The notes beneath the pieces are model-generated. The model was not told where the DNA came from, made no database searches, and was given only the letters and a program-made list of their open reading frames with translations. From Iris pallida (taxonomy: Eukaryota > Streptophyta > Magnoliopsida > Asparagales > Iridaceae): 64,000 bases of DNA. Shown here in pieces: positions 10,450 through 21,856 of this stretch (position 1 is its first letter; the number at the start of each line of letters is the position of its first letter). The position numbers and the translations under genes are program-made. The DNA is taken from positions 14,563,417-14,627,416 of the forward strand of contig JANAVB010002199.1 in NCBI GenBank assembly GCA_029216955.1, written 5' to 3'.

Positions 10450-11803
10450 TTACACTTCATTAAAAGAACGGGAGTCCAGACTAAATCCGTCTTTCATGAA
10501 TACAATTACAAAAATCCCACAATCAAATAAATTGCCTTGACGGAAAACATAAGGACGACGTTTTATGGCAAAAGTAGAAAAGTTGAACCTAGCATCTCTC
10601 AACTTCAAAATCTCTTCTTCGAGAAAGATCCAAATTTGAAAGCTACAATTACCAGAATACAATATGTATTAGTATACCGCGGATCTTGTACGCAATTAAT
10701 AAAAATTGATGAATATGAGCTTACTATTTCTTTTATAACTGATTTGTTTTGAATCGGATCATCTGTAGATTCAAGTATGTCCCAAATTTCAACATTCCTT
10801 GTTTTAACCATAATTCTTGCAAGAGTATAGTGTCCAGACAAAAGAATGGGTATGTATATCTGAATCAGGATTAATTAGGTAAAGAAAATTAGTAAATTTT
10901 CAGATAATTAGGATTAATATTTAAACAGAAATACATTAATACCTCGTTACAAATGCTTAAAGATCCCATATAATCCTGGAAATATTTGTACTTCTTCCAC
11001 ATTTCATGAAGTTGTTTGTCGGATGGAGGTAATCTTGCTCTCTACATACACATCAATTAATACATTACGAAGGACAAACAAACGAAAAAATTGTTAATGC
11101 ATAATCATTGAAGAATAAAATGCTCACTCGCCGTTAACCTTATTGGTAAATACCATACATTAGCTTTATTGAAAGTTCTTTTCCGTTCCTCCGCGATGAG
11201 AAGAGCAGAGACAAGGGTTACAATCTGAATATCTCATTAAAAATGTCAGCGATGGAATCGAAGTAAACATAGATGACATCTAAGAAGAAATATACTATAT
11301 ATACATACCCCATCTTTAATTCTCGTTTCTGGAGATAAGGACTTCATCTCATCCTGAGACACATAGATTTTGTTGCAAGATGATATTATTTCACTAAGAA
11401 AAGAAACGAATAAATTAGGAGGAAAAAACTGTTGAAATTAAATCAAAACTCATATTACTTACTCGTCAGGTATATCATCCGCAAAAATATAGTCGTAATA
11501 ACTCGAAGAAATACTAGTACACTTGCTAGGCTTCGAGTTTGAAGTTTTTGTTAAACTTTTCAAAGGTGTGACCGGATCTAAATTTTCACGCATTCTTTTC
11601 GAAGAACTGCTAAAGTCAGTTTCTTCTGTAGGACAAAATGCGAGAATTCGGTCTATTGCTTTATTATGATTTTTTAGCAACACGTCCTCCTCATCGGAAG
11701 ATTCAACGAAAATCTCCTCCACATTATTAAATACTCCAGATGAAGATGCCTTCTTCAAAGCTGAAGATTCTTCCATCTTATCCAAACGTCGAGATATATT
11801 CAT
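10450..11803 (-). CDS. Ulp1-like cysteine protease (peptidase C48), six exons, open throughout
   Basis: Six exons with GT-AG introns keep one frame: 11803-11463, 11393-11309, 11224-11139, 11039-10943, 10859-10678 and 10642-10450. They total 984 nt, or 327 residues plus stop. The C-terminal half is a C48 domain with the His region (SGHYTLARI), an Asp region (EIWDILES), the oxyanion Gln and the catalytic Cys (FRQGNLFDCGIFV). The family removes SUMO or related modifiers from proteins. An upstream frame starts at 11968 and runs in the same frame to TAA at 11804-11806, which directly abuts the ATG at 11803. The gene therefore either starts at 11803 behind a 54-codon upstream frame or is a longer gene with one nonsense codon. 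The acidic N-terminal part matches nothing I know. Like its neighbour it may be transposon-borne. Confidence 0.55.
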
Positions 11804-11958
11804 TTATTCAATTTCGATTGAACCAAGCTTAGAATTGATCGAAACAAGTTGAGCTGAAATCATCGACAGTTGTTCTTCAAACCTGCGCATCATACGCGGA
11901 ATGAAGGTTTCATTTGGAGCTGGTAACCAATCTTCTACGTCTTCTACATGTCCCATAC

Positions 11959-12073
11959 GAGTAGACATCTTTCTCTAGTACTACAAAATGAAATAAGAAA
12001 ACTATTTTATGTATTTCAGAATAAATAATAGTTGAAACAAAAAAACTATTGTATATATAGCAAGAGAAGAGTA
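11959..12073 (-). repeat. Promoter/start segment of the Ulp1-like gene, inverted copy at 16236-16350
   Basis: Read on the minus strand, this 115-bp segment runs from CTCTTCTCTTGCTATATATA through the leader to ATGTCTACTC at 11968. Nearly the same sequence lies on the plus strand at 16236-16350. Similarity stops right after the first codons and just upstream of the TATATATA box. Confidence 0.85.
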
Positions 12074-13061
12074 CAAAAAATGAGGAAGATGGAAAGACAT
12101 AAATTTCGAGACTAGCAAAGAATCTACTAGCCGTTTGAAGGGTTACCATAAAAAAATTGAGGATGGCTCGAGGAAGATTCTACTAGCCGTTTGAAAAGTA
12201 CAAAGGTTATCATGATTAACAATTTGAGGAACTCTATAAGAGGTTTAATTCCGCTGGTACTCCTCGTTGTTCGAGGAGGGCTCGACTAAGTCCGTCGCGA
12301 ACCGGAACTTCTTCTTCTTTCCTTCTTCATCTCCGTTTCTCCTTCCACCACCACCACCATGGCTTGTAGCTTTATAACCAAAATATCAAATTGTTAGATG
12401 AAACAAAAAAATAAATTACGAAAAGATTACTAAATCAAAATCAAACAGAACACATATTCATAGAAAATATGAGATTAAAGATAAAAATGTTACAGAAGCA
12501 ACACCACAATTTTACAATAACTAAGCAGACTCTGCTAAGCAATAACTAAAATTAGGGATTGTGTCTTCCTTTGGTTTAATTTACACAAAGAAGATATTTG
12601 AGAGAACGAGCTTTTATCGGCTTCCTACTCTCTTCTTCATCTGAATTCTTCCCTTACTATTATCCACATTGGCTACAGGAAATTCGTCCATGTCGTCATC
12701 TAGATCGCCAGCAGCGGTGGTGTCGTCGTCTACATCGCCTACAGACCTGGACACACTGTGTCCTTCCTTTCCGGCGGACACACAATTATTGTTATATATA
12801 CGTAGTTGCACAAAATATTAAATTATATGAACGAAAGAGAAAGTAAATATGAGTTAATTTAGGGTGTTCATTGAATAAATTGCATTGAAGAATGACCTGC
12901 TATAGCAAGTTAACAAGAGGTCAAAAATCAAAAACAGTATTAAATAATATCTCCTGTATTATTTAATCTGAATTTAATTTGAACCGTTGGATGAACATCC
13001 AACGGTACAGATTTGGGATGCATCGATACGTCCCAAAAGGGTAGATGTATTGTAGAATTTT

Positions 13062-13103
<42 letters not shown>

Positions 13104-13782
13104 CTGAAACTCTTCAACTTCTCATGAGTGTAATAGTCAACAAAAAAAAACTCAATAGTCTCTTTGGCTTCTCCATTCCAGCCTACAATGCATTTAATAA
13201 AGTCTGTTGGGGTGGTGGTGGCCTCTTACTTATAAATGTGGTGGATTTCTTTTGCCATAGTCCTCACAAACCACAAGTCACTTAACAAAACAAAAAACAA
13301 GTATACTGTGCTGAACTTGAAGGCTTTCCTCCCTGGAGTTGACAACAGCCACTACCGGCTCCTCATCTCCTCGTCTCCCTTTGTCACTCCTCATACGGTG
13401 GTTCACACAGTTGTCGAGGGATCCAACCGAATGTGACAGATCCAACCTTCTTCCTCGGCTCGGCTCCTCGCAGACGGTGGAAACTGGAACGGAATTCTAT
13501 GTTTTTCCTTTGAAGGCAACTTCAATTGTTTCTCAAAAAGGTGCAAAATTTTATTTCCTTTCTCCCCAGAAATTCGTCACTGTTTTGTTCAAATTTTAGG
13601 GGTTATTTTGTTAATTTTATGTTTAAGTTTTAGATTTTGTTTGTTTGTTTCCTAAAGTGGATATTTTATGATTTCATATAAAGTTATGATCTTTGTTCTT
13701 CTTTTCGTTTTAATCAAGAAAATTGAGATTATGTCTATGCATCATAAACTAATCTACTTAATTTCATGTTTTCAGTTGTCTT
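12074..13782. other. Spacer with short repeats, a hairpin and an AT microsatellite
   Basis: GATTCTACTAGCCGTTTGAA occurs at about 12119 and 12175. A 10-bp inverted repeat, ACCGTTGGAT with ATCCAACGGT (12983-13006), can form a hairpin, and an (AT)n tract lies at 13064-13100. A minus-strand frame at 12614-12811 encodes an acidic tail (DVDDDTTAAGDLDDDMDE) and ends in basic residues; it could be a final exon of an unknown gene. The region just before 13783 ends in TTTTCAG, a plausible splice acceptor for the hAT gene. Confidence 0.4.
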
Positions 13783-15863
13783 TTGGTTATGGACTCAAAG
13801 TCTCAAACAGAGGACACAAATGTACCAGTGTCAAATTCAAATATACTAGTGGCAGATTCAATTGTACTAGTTCTAGACTCAAATGCACAACCAACAAATC
13901 CAAATGCAAACTCGGCGAAGCGTAAGAAATCTTATAATTCAAAATCTCATGCCTGGGATCATTTCACTAAAGTAATTAAACCTGATGGTTCTTTACCCGA
14001 TCGAGCAACATGCAATTATTGTAAGAAAGAATTTGCTTGTGATAGCACTAACGGTACTAGTACAATATTAGGTCATTCAAAACAATGTCCTAAAAACTCT
14101 CACAAAATATCCAAGGATTCAAAACAGAAACTATTAGCTTTTTCATCAAATGAATCTCAAATGTTGTGGTAAATTGGAAATTTGATCATGTAGAAATGCA
14201 CTTGCTATGATGATTATTGTAGATGAAGTTCCATTTAAATTTGTAGAGCATGAAGGTTTTAAAAACTTTTGCCAAGTTATGCAGCCTAAATTTCAATTGA
14301 TGTCACGTACAACTGTAAGAAAAGATTACATTGAGTTGTAAACGTCTGAGATGGTAAAACTCAAAGAAATAATCTTTAGTAGACTTCAATTCAAAATCTC
14401 CACTGACATGTGGACTTCAATTCAAAATCTCGGTTACATGTGTCTCACTGCACATTATATTGATAGAGATTGGCATTTGCAAAAGAAAATTCTTAATTTT
14501 AGAGTGGTTCCAGCCCCGCATCGTGGAGAGCAAATAGCGAATGCTATAGAACAATGTCTATTGTCATGGGGTATAGAGAAATTATACACCATTACAGTAG
14601 ATAATTGTAGTGCAAACGATGTTGCTGTCCAGTCTTTAAAGAGAAAGTTTAACAAAAAAAATGATTTGATTATGAATGGAGAATTCTTTCACATGCGATG
14701 TTCTGCGCATATTGTTAACCTTATCGTTCAAGATGGGATGGAACCAATTCAAAAAATAGTTCATCGAATTCGCGGTTGCATTAAATATGTAAGTAGTTCT
14801 CCATCACGATTACAAACATTTAGGAAGTGTGCTATTGATGAAAAGATCACAAGTAAAAAAGTTGTGTTTGGATGTTAGTACAAAATGGAATTCAATATAT
14901 TATATGTTGGATTCTGCTCTTGTGTTTCAAAAAGCATTTGATCGTTTAGAAGAGCAAGATTCACAATTTTTAAATGTATTAAAGAGTGAAACACCAACTG
15001 TGGATGATTGGAAAAATGCTAAGATTTTGTGTGCATTCTTAGAAAAAATTTACAAGGCCACAAAAAAATTATCTTGTTCAAAGTATGTCACTAGTAATAT
15101 TTACTTTAATTAGGTATTTAAGATTGAAATACTTTTAAAAGAATGGTCATGCAGTAGAGACATTTTGTTTGCTAATATAGGTTTGAAATGCAAGCTAAGT
15201 TTGACAAGTATTGGGGAATTGTTGACAAAATGAATATGTTGTTGATTGTTGATGTCGTATTAGATCCATGTCGTAAGTTAAAGTTTGTAGAGTTTTGTTA
15301 TACAAAACTTTACAATGAAGAAAAGGCAAAAGAATTGACCGGTAAGGTAAAACTTTTTATGAACCGTTTGTTCTTTAGAGTACAAGTCTTTGCCATCAGT
15401 TAATTGCTTGGGTATAAATATGAAAGATGCATCTAAGTGTTGTAATAGTGTTCAAACTTCTGGTTCTCAAATATTGGACATGGAAGTGGACAATTTGGTG
15501 CTTGAATATCGAAAGTATTTAGAAGATCAAAGGTGCGCAAGTACACAATCCGAGTTAGAAAAGTATCTGGAAGAGCCAGAAGAAAGTGCTCTTTTAAACT
15601 TTGATATACTAAATTGGTGGAAAATAAACCAATCGAAATATCATGTTCTCTCTGCCATAGCTCGTGATGTACTTGCAATACAAATTTCAACAGTTGCTTC
15701 AGAGTCTTCCTTTAGCACTGGAGGTCGTGTACTTGATCAGTTTAGGAGTTCTTTAACACCTGAACTTGTTGAATATTTAATTTGCACACAAGATTGGATT
15801 CGCAACTCAAAAACTCATGTCGATATTGAAAAAAAAATTGGAAGAGAGAGGACGCTGGGATAG
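13783..15863 (+). pseudogene. hAT transposase pseudogene (zf-BED, RICESLEEPER-like)
   Basis: A hAT-superfamily transposase relic. In order I see a BED zinc finger (about 13945-14090, SHAWDHF then CNYC and HSKQC), the catalytic core (about 14350-14880, motifs TDMWTSIQNLGYMCLTAHYI and TVDNCSANDV) and a C-terminal hAT dimerisation domain (about 15590-15800, motifs STVASESSFSTGGRVLDQF and LICTQDWI). Active hAT enzymes cut the element out with an RNase H-like Asp-Asp-Glu core and leave 8-bp target duplications. The frame is broken near 14165, a stop lies at about 14339-14341, and further breaks occur near 14850, at the stop 15111-15113 and near 15190 and 15390. It is not functional as read. The right terminus is probably near 17089; I could not find the left one. 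Confidence 0.85.
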
Positions 15864-16235
15864 GTAATTAATTTTGTGCTCACATTTCATCTTTTTAGCA
15901 AATTTATTTATTCTAAAGTTAATTACTCATTATCACTGATTCTCTGACTTATATATAATTTTGTTTTGCATTCTTTAGTTGTGATCGATGGAGTCGAGAA
16001 TGGAATTTAAGTTGGTCCCATATGTTTTTTAACCCTTTTCTTTTGTGAGGTAACTAAATATCTAAATTATTACTTTTAGTGAAATTGAAATCATATCTAA
16101 AATCTTATATCATTTGTAACTTGTAGTGAATTTACATTTTTGTGGAGTGAGTTGGCTTGTTTCTTTGGAAAAGTGAGTTGGGCTGGTTTCTTTGGAGATG
16201 GGTAAAGATTAGATACATTTTTTAGATCTAATAAT

Positions 16236-16350
16236 TACTCTTCTCTTGCTATATATACAATAGTTTTCTTGTTTCAACTATTATTTATTCTGAAATACAT
16301 TGAATAGTTTTCTTATTTCATTTTGTAGTACTGGAGAAAGATGTCTACTC
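16236..16350 (+). repeat. Inverted copy of the Ulp1-like gene's promoter and start
   Basis: This matches the reverse complement of 11959-12073 almost base for base, including the TATATATA box, the pyrimidine-rich leader and ATGTCTACTC (16341-16350). Coding similarity ends immediately after. It lies between the hAT transposase frame and the hAT-like right end. Confidence 0.85.
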
Positions 16351-16914
16351 CTAAATTTTATGGTAAATATCAATCTTGACTACTGATTTTAGATCCATTT
16401 TTTAATAATTACGCTTTATAAACATTTTGATTGTTATACTCTTTATTTATTGCATTGATATGGATACCACTCAATTAATTTTTTTCTCATTCTTTCTTTA
16501 TTTTTTCAGAAACTAGGTGTTATTTGATCAAGAGTTCAGACCCAATTTTCTTCTTCATAATAGTGCAGTGGAAGCCGTATCGATGGAAGTAGCATCATAG
16601 TTTCTTTCTTATTTTTTAGGTTTTGGAGGTGGTGTTAGCAAGATTAGTAGTAGTATTTTGGATGTGGACTATTGAGTGGTGTTAGATGTTTTTTAGTTGT
16701 TGTACTTCAGTTAAAAAAATTCAGTTTATGCCAAATATATTTTTGTTGTCTTTGAAGATCAATGTGGGATAGTCATCGATCTTGCTATTTTGAAATTCAA
16801 CTCCTTGAAAGGCAACTTTTTTAGTCTCTCTTTTTTTAATTACGTTTCCGACTGTCCAACATATTAATCTTGTTCAATATTATTTCAAAATATAATATTA
16901 GAGCCCGTTAAATT

Positions 16915-17090
16915 TGATGGACCCGGCCCAACCCGAGTAAATAAGGTTCCTTTCTATTCTTCCGGACTCGGTCTTGGACTTCATATGTTGAACCCGAGGT
17001 CGGGTTGGGCTTGGGCTAGGCTTTCGATGCATTGGGTTGGGTTCGGGTTGAGGTCAAACCCAACCCAACCCGCCCGAGTTGCACCCCTAA
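16915..17090. mobile_element. hAT-type right terminus
   Basis: GGGTTGGG/CCCAACCC-rich subterminal repeats form inverted pairs (about 17030-17070), followed by the end sequence CGAGTTGCACCCCTA. This is the complement of a TAGGGGTGCAACTCG-type start common to plant hAT elements. It is probably the right end of the hAT element whose transposase lies at 13783-15863. An 8-bp target duplication could not be confirmed because the left end was not found. Confidence 0.6.
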
Positions 17091-17229
17091 CGGATAGGTA
17101 TGATTGACTTACAAGTTGAACAAGGCATATAGAGGACTCATGCCTACTCTAAGTATTTGTTCATTGGATAAGCCGAGTTAAATTTTTAGAGAAGAACTCG
17201 AGGACGAGTTCATCCCAACAAGGAGAGTC
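17091..17229 (+). mobile_element. 3' internal tail of a Ty3-type LTR element
   Basis: The sequence AACTCGAGGACGAGTTC and the purine-rich CAAGGAGAGTC just before the LTR are typical of the end of Ty3/Gypsy pol and its polypurine tract. Only about 139 bp of interior remains; the hAT terminus abuts it. Confidence 0.6.
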
Positions 17230-17746
17230 TGATGTAGTAGCGCAACCGGTCAACTTGATCAAAATTGGCTGACCGATCCAATAGATACGATTCTACGAAC
17301 TTTTTTTTTAGGATTAGTTTAGATTTTGTTTTTTGTAACTTATGCATGTAATAAATCTAGCAAATTTGGTCAAATTTGTGACCTTGATTTAACTAAGATG
17401 TTTCTTTTCTTTTAGGATTATATTTAATAGGCTTTTATTTCGGACTATAATTAGATTTCTTCTTCTCCAAGTTTTGTAAAGCCTATATAATGGCTTCATT
17501 CTACTAGTTTTAATTAACTCTAATAATACTACTTTTTTATTGAGAATTACTCTCTAAATTATTGGTGGATTCCAGTCTCATGGATTCGAACGTCGTTCGT
17601 GAATTTGAACACCTATAACGTCCACTTCAGCGGCGTTGGTTCTCTATGCTTCGCTTTCTGTCGTACCACTGTCCATCGACATTTTTCGGCGAGCCAAATT
17701 TGACAAATTAGCTTCTACCGGCCTACTCTGAACTGTAGGTACATCA
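17230..17746 (+). mobile_element. 3' LTR of a truncated Ty3-type element
   Basis: This 517-bp LTR opens TGATGTA and closes TACATCA, a matching inverted terminus, directly after a polypurine tract. A TATATAATGG promoter box lies near 17487. No 5' partner LTR is in the window, so the element is truncated on its left. Confidence 0.65.
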
Positions 17747-19653
17747 ACTATTTAGACTTTTCTATTGGTTACATTTTTTATTGTTCCGACTTCAGAGTTA
17801 GCTACTAAGAATTACAGTATACGATAGAGAATATTCTTTTAAGTACTTTTAAACGACTTCAATTGCAGCTCCCTCCACATAACTAAAATACAAACATGGG
17901 AGTGAGTACAGGTATCATTGTCAGACAACAAACTTCTAATGATCGTGAATCTCCTAATAACAAATGGCAAAATCCAAAGTGGTTCCCGTGTTACAAGAAA
18001 CATTTCATTAACTTCCAAAAACCAATGATCTCCAGATATAAATCTGAGCAACCTGAATGATCTAGTAACCACCTGAATTATCTAGTAACCGCTGTCAATA
18101 AGCCTACTACTCTCTCTAATCACCAGAGGAAAGGCAGAAAGGTTTATGCCCTATTGTGTGGATTGTGAGTCTCTCTGCACAACCCCAAAGTTATAGCAAG
18201 GCAAATAGCTCATAATTGGTCGTAAAACTCAAAAAGGACTTTCATAATACTGCCCATAGAGATCAAATGTTTGCAATATCAGCAATCAAAAAGATCATTA
18301 AGCATAAGGGCTAGATTTCAAGATGTTAAAGTGGATATTTCGACAAAACATGAAGCAATGATAATGTAAACAAAGTATCCAAAAGTTTGAACAGGTTAGG
18401 GGTGAAATATACAAGATTTAATAGAAAAGAAGAAAAAGTTATGACAGTCCCCTTTTGGATGTCCTAAGGTTTAAGATGGTCCTAAGATCTAAACAGTATC
18501 AGATGGCCTAAGATTTAAGATAGCCCTTTGTGATTATCTTTCAAGCGCAAGACCTCAAGGAGTCTAATCCCGCCCTGCATAAATCTTAACAGATTTATAG
18601 ATTTCAGGCCTTATTGAGGGTTGATTCTCCAAAGCCAGGAGACCTAGGCTCCAAGCGCAGCCATCTGGATCCAGTTCTTATGGCTACGATTTAAATAACT
18701 AACCTAAAGAAATCACAGCCCTGGCATAAGAAAATCTTACAAGCTTGGGATTTTATGCAGCATTTATAAGTGCCTATGTCGCATGGGCGCAAAGAGGACA
18801 CGACGCTATGGACAGGGTGACATGAAAATTTGCCACCATCGTCTAACATGGACAAGGCATCCACTGCAAGTGCTTCCTAGACGAATGTGTATCCTCATGA
18901 CCATGCATAGACCATCATCTATGTTCGGGCAAGATGCATAACACAAACCACTGTTCTTAGTTGCACAGTTAAATAATCATCTCAAATCCTAGGAATCATG
19001 GACAGTCCAAAGATAGGTGCAAACCGGTGCCCTGTTGGTGTCGTGCCGTGCCAGACATGACACGAACACTCCAAAATACCAAAATCTTTAACGCGTCCGT
19101 GCTAACGTGTCAGAAAATATGGTTGTTGAGATAGCAGACACAGTGTGTTATCACTGCGGTATAATCTCGTGTCCGTGTCAGACATGATAAAGACACTTCA
19201 AAACGTGTCGTATTCATAAATTGTGATCTCTGCAACATGATACCACCCGATACAGTATGCTGCTCCCGATTTCTTGCCGACATATCCGAATTACAATTTA
19301 CAAGCCCCAATGTGCAATCATAACCAAAATTTCAGGCAACATAAACCGGAAAACCGGGCAAAGTAAGAATCCGTGTCCGTATCGTGTCCGCTCCCAGTAC
19401 ACATGCCACGTCGTCAACCTCTTTGGACATATTTTTTAAACAGTAATAATTAAGTAATCAAAAATCAAAGAAAAATCATAATTTAAATTTCTTGATTTAA
19501 TTACCTTTCCAACCCTAGAAAATGAACAAATTTACAGAACATCAAGAATTTTAATATTGCGATGAAGATCGGACAAATGAATAAAAAAAAAATGCAAAAT
19601 AATAAAGGAAAAATGAGAGGGGCTTTTGTGTAAAAAAAAAAAAAAAAACTTGC
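17747..19653. other. Non-coding; probable remains of Rab intron 1 and unknown repeats
   Basis: I looked for further Rab exons on the minus strand (P-loop, switch and WDTAGQE-type motifs) and saw none. A GTGTCG/CGTGTCC-rich stretch at about 19030-19430 resembles a repeated element I cannot name. Nothing else is supported. Confidence 0.4.
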
Positions 19654-19726
19654 CGCTGTCGCCGATGAGGAGGAGCTTTATCAGGACGTCGTAGTCGGCG
19701 CGAGCTCTCGCCGGCGTCACTGCCAT
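19654..19726 (-). pseudogene. RabE/Rab8-like small GTPase, first exon only
   Basis: The start at 19726 opens a 24-codon frame with MAVTPARARADYD and then IKLLLIGDSG, the conserved N-terminus of plant RABE1 (Rab8-class) GTPases, which direct post-Golgi secretion. It stops one base into the Gly codon just before the P-loop Val-Gly-Lys-Ser, where plant RABE genes have intron 1. The next bases are GCAAGT, a good GC-AG type donor, instead of the usual GT. A CT-rich leader lies just upstream on the minus strand (19727-19775). One usual Tyr reads as Val (DYDVL). No other exon is visible to the left in the window. It is either a gene fragment or a gene with a very long intron; a fragment is more likely. 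Confidence 0.7.
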
Positions 19727-19971
19727 TTTTTCCTTTCTCGTCCTCTGCTTTTTTCTCTCTCTCTATTTTGACGGAAGGAACGAAGAAGACGCAAATGTAA
19801 TTAATTAAAGCTTCTTTTTCATTGTTATTAATTAATCATTTTTTAGAAGATGGACCGTCCATTGTTGTAATATTAATTAATTGAGCATGGCAATGGGCCG
19901 GTCTATATTGGCCCAACCAAATTTCAAACTCACTCCTATGATGGACCCACCATTGTTGTTATATTAAGTTG

Positions 19972-20226
19972 GGATATTTTAGCAAATGCCTTCATTCAAA
20001 TTATAGAAGCCTGTATATACCTCCATTTTTTTTTAAAAAAATAGCAAATGGTCCTATTCCATTGTATGGAACAAATAAAATTTTAATATATACCCCCACT
20101 ATTTAACCAAAATTTTGGCTGATTTACAAAGGAGTTGTGGCATTTGTTAGTTTTTTTTTTTTTTTTAATAGTAGGGGTATATATTAGTTTCTATTTTTTA
20201 AATGGAGGCATTTGCTAAAATATTTC
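19972..20226. mobile_element. Mutator-type MITE with 10-bp target duplication
   Basis: The inverted termini are GGATATTTTAGCAAATGCC on the left and a near-complement ending at 20226 on the right. TATTAAGTTG flanks both sides (19962-19971 and 20227-20236). A 9-11 bp duplication points to the Mutator group. The 255-bp interior is non-coding with poly-T/A runs. It sits about 250 bp upstream of the RabE start. Confidence 0.85.
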
Positions 20227-20285
20227 TATTAAGTTGCGCTTAGCTTGTCAGCCTTGATTTGGCACATATGCCTCAAGGTTAATTA

Positions 20286-21012
20286 AGGGTTTGCTTGGCA
20301 ATCATATTTTCCTCGATTCTAAAAAAAATGTAGTCAATCGTTCATGAACTGTTTTTAAAAGAAAATTGTTTGATAATATTTTTAGTCACTAATTTTGATC
20401 TACTCAAAAACCTCCTAAAATCAGTGCATCGTAGTTTTTGGTGTCTATATAAATACCCAAATTAAAATATTTTGAGGATTCCTTTTTTTTTATATCCTTA
20501 TGAAAAAATTTATATAACTATAACTACTAATACTTGACTATATTTCTTTTTTTTCATCTTTGTTTCACTTGAGCTAACATCTAATGGTTACTCTCTCCCA
20601 AATGTGAGTTTTTTTTTTAATTATGGTCCATTTGATATGATGGTGATGTTTTTCATAAAAATTGTATGTCCATTTGATGTGGTAGTTAATGTTTTGTTCT
20701 CAACCTTTATGATTTATTACTTGCCAAACTATTTTATGCTTACAAGTTATATGAGTGTATAAGATATTGTTTGGGAGGGCAATGCTATAATCTTTTTTTG
20801 AGATGACATTTGCTTATATATGGATATATAAATAATTTTATTATTTTAATAAACTTTCAGAGCCGTTTGTTAGTGAATTACCAAACATGTGTTAGATTGG
20901 TTTAAAATTCGCTACTTAAAAAGGTCAAAATTTGGATCCATCATAATCGCTCATAATTAGTACTTTAATAACATCTCATAATTGCTATCCCAATAATTGT
21001 CAAGCATACCCT
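20286..21012. mobile_element. Probable non-autonomous DNA element, TIR AGGGTWTGCTTGRCAAT
   Basis: The left end AAGGGTTTGCTTGGCAAT and the complement of the right end, TAGGGTATGCTTGACAAT, match over most of 17 bases. The interior is AT-rich and non-coding. I could not find a clean target duplication, so the superfamily (hAT-like is possible) is open. Confidence 0.5.
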
Positions 21013-21060
21013 AAATGTTTTTGAGGCCATTGTCCGTAGCAGGAAGAACACAACTAGTAC

Positions 21061-21856
21061 TGATGGGAAAGAAGCGCGGAAACCTTTTCCCAAACCGGAG
21101 AGTACCTGCGAGAGGACCGAGCAATACAACGCACGAACCCAAAAACAACCACACAAAACAATCCACGCAGACACAGAAAATTTTTGACGTGGAAAACCCT
21201 TGCAGAAAAAAACCACGGGATGATCGGAGTCCAACCCTGAGAAGCCTCCACTAATGGAATAGAAGAATTACACCCTCTACAAACTCCTCCCGATCCAAAT
21301 CGGATCCCCACAACACTCAGAAGTAAGAACAATGATTACAAGGCTACAAAGAGCGAGAACGACGAGTAGAGATTACCCGAACACAATCTTCTTCGAATAG
21401 CGACCTTCAATCCTCCGTCTTCTCTCCCGAAGTTGTAATGGCACTCTTGCCTCCTTCCTCTCTCCAAGTTGTATTACGTTGCGTTATGAATTAGGGTTGA
21501 GAAAACTCAACTTAACTCCCTAATCCCGCAGCCAACCTGGACCGTTGGATTAGATCCAGTGGTGAAAAATCACCCAAATTCCCGTATCAGCCCCGACGAC
21601 ACAGAGTTCGGCCAGAACTCTGTGTCGGGCAAACATAACCTATTCGCCAAATTCTGGAACAGCCAGACCGAGTTCGGCCAGAACTCGGCCTGGGACCGAG
21701 TTCGGGCCGAACTCGGCATACCCAGTCCAGAACCTCCCTTAGGAGCAGCAGGAGCAGCAGCAGCAGTAGCAACTCCTAGTTGCCTACTTCCCGAGCTTCT
21801 TCGACACACGAATGGTGCTCGTCGCACTCCGGGGTCTTCTCCACATAGGTTGGGAA
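21061..21856 (-). repeat. Copia 3' LTR (left), main part
   Basis: The LTR runs 21061-21856 and resumes at 38203-38219 (CCCCACCCACTCCAACA) after the nested insertion, about 813 bp in all. It contains GTTCGGCCAGAACTC-type internal inverted repeats (about 21605-21715) and a GCAGCAGC run. The short open frames in it are not genes. Confidence 0.9.

Noticed and set aside
1414..11968. One large Mutator-like transposon carrying FAR1-type transposase plus Ulp1-like genes
   Set aside because: MULEs with Ulp1-like cargo are known, but I found no long terminal inverted repeats or 9-bp duplications around this block, so I list the genes separately.
18410..18450. TTAGGGGTGAAATATAC as a possible left end of the hAT element
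   Set aside because: It lies to the right of the hAT gene and of the Ty3 LTR, in the wrong place and with a poor match beyond TAGGGGTG.
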